Positions 58,397-64,000 of a stretch of DNA of 64,000 nt are shown in pieces. Each line of letters begins with the position of its first letter. Within the stretch, counting starts at the first letter, position 1. Origin of the DNA: an uncultured Bacteroidales bacterium (GTDB taxonomy: Bacteria; Bacteroidota; Bacteroidia; Bacteroidales; Paludibacteraceae); the NCBI GenBank assembly GCA_944321895.1, contig CALUNA010000009.1, positions 46,263-110,262 of the forward strand, written 5' to 3'. Both the position numbers and the translations under genes were made by a program. The notes beneath the pieces are model-generated. The model did not search any database. It saw nothing but the letters and a program-made list of their open reading frames with translations, and had not been told where the DNA came from.

Positions 58397-58481
58397 AATA
58401 CGGGATTCTATTTGAAATGCACCCCAAAAGTTAGACATAAAACTTTTGGGGGGCACTTCAATTTTTGAGTCCCGTATTTTT
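58397..58481. mobile_element. IS-end palindrome, likely IS3-type remnant
   Basis: TGAAATGCACCCCAAAAGTT (58413-58432) and its near-complement AACTTTTGGGGGGCACTTCA (58441-58460) face each other with only eight bases between them. The sequence matches the terminal inverted repeat I know from IS3/IS150-group elements (TGxACTGCACCCCAAAAGTT). Outer arms AATACGGGA (58398-58406) and TCCCGTATT (58470-58478) extend the pairing. A third CCCGTATT is at 58566-58573. No transposase remains. It lies in the 319-bp gap between two convergent operons (58287-58605), which is otherwise gene-free, and may also act as a terminator for both. Confidence 0.55.
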
Positions 58482-58605
58482 CTGTATTTGCGACACTGTC
58501 CAAAACTTTATGTAAATGGGAACAGAATTCAGTTGTAAGTTTCTTTTTATAGAATCCATATAGACTCCCGTATTCCCCCCTCCCCAAAACTCCCACAATT
58601 ACAAC

Positions 58606-61524
58606 CTACTCAACCTCCAGAAACCCCATTGCAAACGCATCGGGGAAGATAAATTTCTTTTCGCCGAGGAAAAATTTGACATAGATATATTTCTCGTTTT
58701 TGTTGAATTTCACCACCACACCCTTGCCGAATTTCTTGTGCCGGACTGTCCTACCCACACCTATTGTTTCCAGCTTTGTTTCAAAATCCGGTTTTGCTGG
58801 TGCCGGCTGTGGATTAGGAGCGATATTGGCAGCTTTCGGGCGTTGCGGCTGAACCAGTGGCTCGGGCGGCAAAACAGTCGCGCCCGTTCCCCGGGTGGCT
58901 TGCCCTGCTCCGTTCCGTTCGGGATTTTCCACACCCTCCGGATACGAAGCATACGAACCCCTATCCACGGCTCTCATGGCCGATTGCTGATTGTAGAACA
59001 GTTTCTCATACTGTGTCCTGCGGATGGTGGTGTCCCAGCCGCCCACTTCGTCCGCCGCATGCCTGTCTATGCCCGTGTACAGAAGACTCGCGTCCTCATA
59101 ACGTTTGAATTTGAAGATGGCATCATTCATCAACGGCGCATTGAACACGCCAAGCGAACAAAGCATATTGAAATCGGCCACATTCAACCCCGTAACCTTC
59201 CTGAACAGCCCCGGCTCCAGTTGCGTGATGACATCTTTCAGGCATCTTTCACGATAGTCGGTCAGGTACATGAACACGGGAATACGGGTGGCAAACTTTA
59301 TCAGCTTGTCTTGAATCTGTTTGCGTTTGCTCTTCATTTCCCGTTCCTCATCCGAAAGCTCCTTTTTCTCTTGTGGCGTCGGGTCGGGATTCTCTTGCTT
59401 GGCCTTCTTGACGGCCTCCGATTTGTTGATAATGGTAGCAAGGTCGCTGTTCAGGTTGCGGAAACCCTCTATGTTCATCAGCGCCCTCATGGCCTCCGGG
59501 CTTGCAAGCAGGCGTTTCAGCGTGTCGTTGTCCACATTCACGAGCAAGGCCGATTCCCAACGCTTGGCCAGCAGCGTAGCCGATGTACCTGCCAGGGCAA
59601 TGTCAAGAATGTCCTGCGCATCCACCTCTTTCATGCTGCTGCCATCATAGGCCAGGACAGGCAGGAATTTGATAAACTCCCCCACTTTGGTTTCAGGGTT
59701 GGATTCGTTGATATCCAAGCGGCAACTGTAATCGGATATTTGGCGCAACGCCCTGTCAAGGGCAAAGTCAAACACATAGCACTCTTTCTTCATAATAACC
59801 CTGCGCCCTTCTTCATCCTTGATTTCCCAGGGACTTTGTACCCGGAACGCCGCTTGGAAATACGTTTCCGGACTTTTCAGGTTACGGAGCATGAATATGC
59901 CCGTCCAGGGCTTGACCGTAACACCCGTCGTCAGTTTTCCGCACGTGAGGGTTATGGTCTTTGTCTTCAGCGGGTCGCCCATATTGGCCTGCACGGGAAA
60001 CAGGGCATCCAAACCGATGCCGGCCTCCGTGCCTGCGCACACCACCACCTTGTAATCGTGGTAGAACCTGTTTTGACGCTGAGCCAGCAGGTTGGCCATG
60101 GCAAAGCAGGATGCCACATTGGGCAGGAACCAAAGCGTGTGCGAAAGCACATGGAGCAGCCGCGTATCGCTGAACGGCATCGGAGGCCGTTTGTCCTGAC
60201 CAAGTTTCAAATCATCCACACTGGCCGGAAGATAAGATCCGCGGACAAGGTCAAGCCATTTCTGCACCTCGTTCTCGTATCTGAACCTTGCCGATGCTCC
60301 CCTGCCCTCTGCGGAAAAAAACAAATTCAGGTCAAACTCGTCAAACTCACACTGCCTGGCCACTTCCTGTATCTCATCGGGTAGCCGGTAGGTAAGCATA
60401 ACCATGCGCGGCAGGGCCAGATACGGATTGTCGCTCCCCTTCCACTCGGCTTTGGCGCGCTGCTCGTCCGAATAGGTCCAGTTGAATATCTGTTCTTCTA
60501 TAAACTCGCCATTGTTGATGGCCCGGAACGGAGTTCCCGAAAGGAAAAGATAATACCGCGTGGAAATAGGAAGCCAGGTTTCGTTAATGGCATTGCTGGC
60601 CTCGTCTTTTTGGTATTTCTCGGCATCGAAATCCACTGCGGTTTCTTCATCCTCTTTTTCAAACAGTTCCTTTGCACGCTCGCGCCATGCCCCGAAATGA
60701 TATTCGTCAAATATCACCAAATCCCACTGCACCGCATGGATAAACTCGTTTTTGGTCTTGATGCCGCCGCTCTCGTTGGTGCCTAACAAATCCTGGAACG
60801 AACCGAAAACAACTATCGGTCTCGATTTGTCTGCACGCCTGAATTCCTGGTCAATGTTCAGGTTGTTGTCGCGGGCATCCTTGTTGGATATGTACTGCCA
60901 GCCCTCAAAATCGACATGCGACACAAGGTCTTCGCGCCATGCCGACTCCACCGCCGGTTTGAAGGTAAGAATCAAAATGCGCGACAAACCCATTTTTTTG
61001 GCCAGCTGGTAGCTGGCAAATGTCTTGCCGAAACGCATCTTGGCATTCCACAGAAATTTAGGAACACGGTCGGGCTCTTCTTTACGCGCCCGCTCAAAAT
61101 AAGCCTTTGTCTGTTCCACGGCACGGAACTGCTCCGGACGCATCGTGAAACTCTGCGTCCTGTTCTCCTCATTTGCCAAACCGGTGCGAAGCGACAAGAC
61201 TGCCGCTTTGACATCCGATACGGAGCATTTGAACCACTCGTCGGTCTTGTCAAGCGGATTAAGGCGGCGGCATCCCTTGCGCTCCAGCAGCTTGTGCACA
61301 TCCTTGTCTGTAAAACACGAACCGTCATTTGTCATGGCCGATTCCACCAAAACTATCTCATACCGGATTTTGCTGGTGTGCAGTTGTTCCTCGATACGCT
61401 CCCTCGCCGTGCGCTCCGTATAGCCTATCTTTAAAAAACCGCTGTGCGAATCCACACCAATCAGCCTGTAAGCATATATGGTAGGACTGACAGCAGGACG
61501 CTGGGGAAAATAATTGTGTTCCAT
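58606..61524 (-). CDS. GIY-YIG-like nuclease domain fused to SF2 helicase
   Basis: A 972-residue protein. The N-terminal about 100 residues (IYAYRLIGVDSHSGFLKIGY, TERTARERIEEQLH, DEWFKCSVSDVK) follow the T5orf172/MUG113 branch of GIY-YIG nucleases. Then helicase motifs: I in FLWNAKMRFGKTFASYQLAK (about 158-177), II in WDLVIFDEYHFGAWRE, III in FLSGTPFRA, VI-like QAAFRVQSPWE. The C-terminal 50 residues (VGRTVRHKKFGKGVVVKFNK) resemble a UvrD-type SH3/Tudor tail. It is the restriction-translocase candidate of the operon, 4 bp after the methylase stop. Confidence 0.8.
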   Translation of the reverse strand: MEHNYFPQRPAVSPTIYAYRLIGVDSHSGFLKIGYTERTARERIEEQLHTSKIRYEIVLVESAMTNDGSCFTDKDVHKLLERKGCRRLNPLDKTDEWFKCSVSDVKAAVLSLRTGLANEENRTQSFTMRPEQFRAVEQTKAYFERARKEEPDRVPKFLWNAKMRFGKTFASYQLAKKMGLSRILILTFKPAVESAWREDLVSHVDFEGWQYISNKDARDNNLNIDQEFRRADKSRPIVVFGSFQDLLGTNESGGIKTKNEFIHAVQWDLVIFDEYHFGAWRERAKELFEKEDEETAVDFDAEKYQKDEASNAINETWLPISTRYYLFLSGTPFRAINNGEFIEEQIFNWTYSDEQRAKAEWKGSDNPYLALPRMVMLTYRLPDEIQEVARQCEFDEFDLNLFFSAEGRGASARFRYENEVQKWLDLVRGSYLPASVDDLKLGQDKRPPMPFSDTRLLHVLSHTLWFLPNVASCFAMANLLAQRQNRFYHDYKVVVCAGTEAGIGLDALFPVQANMGDPLKTKTITLTCGKLTTGVTVKPWTGIFMLRNLKSPETYFQAAFRVQSPWEIKDEEGRRVIMKKECYVFDFALDRALRQISDYSCRLDINESNPETKVGEFIKFLPVLAYDGSSMKEVDAQDILDIALAGTSATLLAKRWESALLVNVDNDTLKRLLASPEAMRALMNIEGFRNLNSDLATIINKSEAVKKAKQENPDPTPQEKKELSDEEREMKSKRKQIQDKLIKFATRIPVFMYLTDYRERCLKDVITQLEPGLFRKVTGLNVADFNMLCSLGVFNAPLMNDAIFKFKRYEDASLLYTGIDRHAADEVGGWDTTIRRTQYEKLFYNQQSAMRAVDRGSYASYPEGVENPERNGAGQATRGTGATVLPPEPLVQPQRPKAANIAPNPQPAPAKPDFETKLETIGVGRTVRHKKFGKGVVVKFNKNEKYIYVKFFLGEKKFIFPDAFAMGFLEVE

Positions 61525-61528
61525 AATC

Positions 61529-63046
61529 TTATTCCATTGGCCGTATCATTGACTCGATAAAGTTGATTTCTTCTTCTGTCAGATTGTATTTCGCGTAAAG
61601 CTCCTGGTCTGTCCATGGCTTGGAGAAGTCTTGGATGGGGACAAATTGAAATTTGTCTTTAGAAAGATTTATAGAAGAAACTGCTTGTAACAATAGGAAT
61701 CGTGCAAATTTTGTTTTTAGATACTTGCATAGATTTACAGCTTCCTCTTCTTTTGTTTGTTTACCAATTATAAGATATGAATCAGTACATACTTCTTTGG
61801 GTTTCAGAACTTTCAAACTTGAAAGGATTTTGACTTGTCCATTTTTGTCTGGTTCTCCTGCGTGTTCACATGTAACTTTGCTAACCATAACTTTGTATGC
61901 ATCAGCATAGTCTTTATTTATTGAAATAGAATTAGGTGAAATGTATCCTTTACCTTTACTGGAATATAAAACATATGATTCAATACTTGCTTTTTCTTCT
62001 CCTCTAATATATGATGAGATCCCAAAAGGATTTCTCGATAAAATAAGCATGGAAAGACTTTCTTCATATTTATATCCTATACGGTGAATAATATCAATGG
62101 CATTATTATATCTAACGAATACAGGAAATTCATTTAACTTACGAAGGCGACTACTTAAATGACCATTCAAATTAGTTGTAAATTGGCATAATCCATGTTC
62201 ATCTTGTTTCCATAAAAAATAGCACACTCCTCCTCCTATACTATTATTGGGAAAACATTCTTTAGCATTTACATAGTCGTATATTACACGTATTCTACTG
62301 TCATTAAGCATATTATCTCTAAAACCATCTAATCCTTTCCCACCTGCAAACCATCTTGAAGGAATAATCATTAATAAGTATTTTGGGCTGAGTTTTTTGG
62401 CTTTCTCAACAAATAAATGATAGAGAGGTTTAGCACTTGCACCGTTCCCTCCATCGTTTAACTGATACGGCGGATTTCCGATAATCACATCGAATTTCAT
62501 ATTAAATACCTTGTTTACATCTAAGTTGTGGATAAATTGGTAAGCATGGTTCTCCAGCTCGGAAACACGGTCATATTCGTTTTGCGAGGCACCGCAATAC
62601 AGGCACTTGCCGTCTTTCCATGTGTGGTTGATTCGCTGGTAAATAATATTCCCCTGCGGCTTGTTTTCAGGGAATTGATAGGCCGAAAACTGGCTGCTTG
62701 GAAATTTGCTGCAATACACGCTCCGGCGCGAAAGCAGGCTGGTAAGTTCCGTAATGGCAATCCCGAACAGCTGTTTGGAAAAAATATGCTCAATGCGTTT
62801 TTCAAGGTCGGGAATTTGCCGTTCCAAACCCTTAATCAGCCTCTTGGCTATCTCACGCAGGAAAACACCGCTCTTGCAGCAAGGGTCAAGAAAGCTTGTG
62901 TCGGGATTCTCAAACAGCTCTTGCGGAAGCAAGTCAATGATTTTGTTCGCCAATTCCGGCGGAGTGAACACCTCGTCGTTGCTCAAGTTGGCTATGCACG
63001 ACAACACATCGGGATTATATGCATGCTGAAAAAACTTATTCTCCAT
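61529..63046 (-). CDS. Eco57I-type N6-adenine DNA methyltransferase, mosaic
   Basis: The 505-residue protein has motif X-like FTPPELANKIIDLLPQELF, motif I TSFLDPCCKSGVFLREIAKR (about 50-69), a Cys pair CLYCGASQ and the catalytic motif IV VIIGNPPYQLNDGGNGASAK (about 187-206). A target-recognition half follows from about 270. Unlike its ends, the stretch 61640-62520 is strongly AT-rich. ATG 63046 overlaps the upstream stop by 11 bases; an ATG at 63076 would overlap more. It presumably methylates adenine in the site cut by the linked GIY-YIG/helicase protein. Confidence 0.88.
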   Translation of the reverse strand: MENKFFQHAYNPDVLSCIANLSNDEVFTPPELANKIIDLLPQELFENPDTSFLDPCCKSGVFLREIAKRLIKGLERQIPDLEKRIEHIFSKQLFGIAITELTSLLSRRSVYCSKFPSSQFSAYQFPENKPQGNIIYQRINHTWKDGKCLYCGASQNEYDRVSELENHAYQFIHNLDVNKVFNMKFDVIIGNPPYQLNDGGNGASAKPLYHLFVEKAKKLSPKYLLMIIPSRWFAGGKGLDGFRDNMLNDSRIRVIYDYVNAKECFPNNSIGGGVCYFLWKQDEHGLCQFTTNLNGHLSSRLRKLNEFPVFVRYNNAIDIIHRIGYKYEESLSMLILSRNPFGISSYIRGEEKASIESYVLYSSKGKGYISPNSISINKDYADAYKVMVSKVTCEHAGEPDKNGQVKILSSLKVLKPKEVCTDSYLIIGKQTKEEEAVNLCKYLKTKFARFLLLQAVSSINLSKDKFQFVPIQDFSKPWTDQELYAKYNLTEEEINFIESMIRPME

Positions 63047-63719
63047 AATCCTGGACTTTTTTGTAGTGGGTAACATATCTTCGCAGGAATATTCCGCCCT
63101 CTGCCTTCTGCTCTTCCGTAAGGGCGAAAAGATTGCCTTCGCTGCTGTCGTTGTAAAGCAGCAGGTCGGCCATGGTATAGTCGGAGCGTTGCATCCGGTT
63201 GCCGCCTATGAGCGTCCACTCGGAAAAGACAATCGGCGCGGAAGTGTCGTTGCCATCGGCATCCACACACATAAGTGTCAGGGCATTGCCGTTGATAATG
63301 TTACGGTTGATAATAAAACGGGCTGCCGCGCGGGTCTCGTCGGAGGCATCCGCCTTGCAATGGGCTGTATATTCACCGTCCCAAATGGCATAAAGCCGCT
63401 CACGGCAGGCAAGCACGTTGTCGTTCTGGATGTCCACGCCATAAAGGCTGCCAATGGCCACAATGGCCTGCCGTTCGTAATCGTGCGGACTGTTCCTGTA
63501 TTTTCTTCGGAGTTCGTCCAGCTTGCGCTTGAGTATGACTGACAGAAAATTGCCATCGCCACAAGCCGGTTCCAGAAATCGGGAATCGGGGCGCAGGCAT
63601 TCATGTTTCACAAGGTCGCACATGGCGTTCACCTCCCGCTCGGCAGTGAACACTTCGCCCCGTTGCGTTACCCGCTCTTTCGATTTGATTTGCGGGCTGC
63701 CTTGTTTGGTTGCAGACAT
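63036..63719 (-). CDS. SAM-binding half-methylase without catalytic motif
   Basis: A 227-residue protein with N6-methylase entry motifs QRGEVFTAEREVNAMCDLV and SRFLEPACGDGNFLSVILKR (motif I). It continues LYGVDIQNDNVLACRERLYA but shows no NPPY-type catalytic motif before it ends in HYKKVQDYGE. The following methylase has its own motif I and motif IV, so this is not one gene split by a frameshift. It could be a regulatory or specificity partner, like the paired methylases of some type I/IIB systems. First gene of the minus-strand operon; overlaps the next. Confidence 0.75.
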   Translation of the reverse strand: MSATKQGSPQIKSKERVTQRGEVFTAEREVNAMCDLVKHECLRPDSRFLEPACGDGNFLSVILKRKLDELRRKYRNSPHDYERQAIVAIGSLYGVDIQNDNVLACRERLYAIWDGEYTAHCKADASDETRAAARFIINRNIINGNALTLMCVDADGNDTSAPIVFSEWTLIGGNRMQRSDYTMADLLLYNDSSEGNLFALTEEQKAEGGIFLRRYVTHYKKVQDYGE

Positions 63720-63763
63720 ATAGCCTCTTTACACATTGCGCGGCCAAGGGCTACGGACACCGC

Positions 63764-63900
63764 AAACTGACATTCAGTTTTTTTTCAAGACATAAAAAAG
63801 CGTGAAGCCCTGCACTGTCGCTCGCTCCACGGTTAGAGGCTCTGGCAAGCCCGAATGTCAGAAACGAGCAACGCCGAAGCCCCACGCCGATATGTATAAC
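63764..63900 (+). other. Structured non-coding stretch near the right edge
   Basis: AAACTGACATTCAGTTT (63764-63780) forms a hairpin followed by T8, terminator-like on the + strand. Alternatively CTGACATTC (63767-63775) can pair with GAATGTCAG (63853-63861), enclosing GCTCG/CGAGC and other stems. Such mutually exclusive folds resemble attenuators. I see no gene in 63720-64000. Confidence 0.35.
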
Positions 63901-64000
63901 AACCCCACACCGGCAGTCCATCAGGCATACAAGTACACCCATGGACGCACGGCACACGTGGGGCATGCATATAACACACCCACGGGGCATTCACGTTGCT

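Noticed and set aside
58738..60384. A 548-codon + frame opposite the GIY-YIG/helicase gene
   Set aside because: No motifs, while the minus strand has a full set of helicase motifs.
63036..63719. Possibility that the two methylase frames are one gene broken by a frameshift
   Set aside because: Each has its own motif I, and the 11-base overlap with ATG is a normal coupling arrangement.

Overview
The window looks like a chromosomal segment of a Bacteroidales bacterium. The evidence is: promoters of the Bacteroidetes type (TAnnTTTG with an upstream TTG/TTTG); a type III glutamine synthetase; a pdxJ-exbB-exbD-tonB operon; DUF4292, DUF3078 and DUF5689 proteins; a TonB-dependent receptor; and a secreted protein with a type IX secretion tail. 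The genus cannot be named from this sequence alone.

Left flank (1-7.7 kb): a minus-strand fragment of a phage head-morphogenesis gene runs off the left edge and is cut off by a CRISPR array of 22 repeats and 21 spacers. Then comes a minus-strand type II-C operon (cas9-cas1-cas2, no csn2 or cas4). A tracrRNA is transcribed divergently from the cas9 start, out of a palindromic promoter shared by both directions. Every CRISPR repeat contains its own Bacteroidetes-type promoter, and the same bases form part of the crRNA:tracrRNA duplex.

Core (7.7-51.2 kb): housekeeping genes with ordinary composition. They include tRNA-Ser and tRNA-Val, mltG, glnN, a secreted phosphatase/nuclease beside a TonB receptor and a DUF5689 lipoprotein, cvpA, a 42-bp tandem repeat, and a large Ig-like/T9SS surface protein. 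These are followed by an eight-gene minus-strand operon (pdxJ to envC), nadK-fmt-HD, lepA, an NhaD-like antiporter, a rhomboid protease, a chain-length-determinant-like protein, dgkA-like, comF, guaB, PPIase, cdd, lpd and an acyltransferase-coaD-S41 protease run.

Right flank (51.2-64 kb): a defence-like island. It holds a DUF4143 ATPase behind two near-identical operator-like repeats, a decayed hsdM-like fragment, and a strikingly AT-rich four-gene operon (53.5-58.3 kb). That operon encodes a phosphoribosyltransferase-like protein, an ORC/CDC6-like AAA ATPase, a protein I do not recognise, and an N6-adenine DNA methyltransferase. An IS-end palindrome separates it from a convergent three-gene restriction-modification-like operon: a SAM-binding half-methylase, an Eco57I-type methylase with an AT-rich mosaic centre, and a GIY-YIG/helicase fusion. 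The four-gene operon is the best candidate for an undescribed system. The natural reading is DNA marking by the methylase, ATPase-dependent sensing, and a nucleotide/PRPP-related effector, but no function is proven here.
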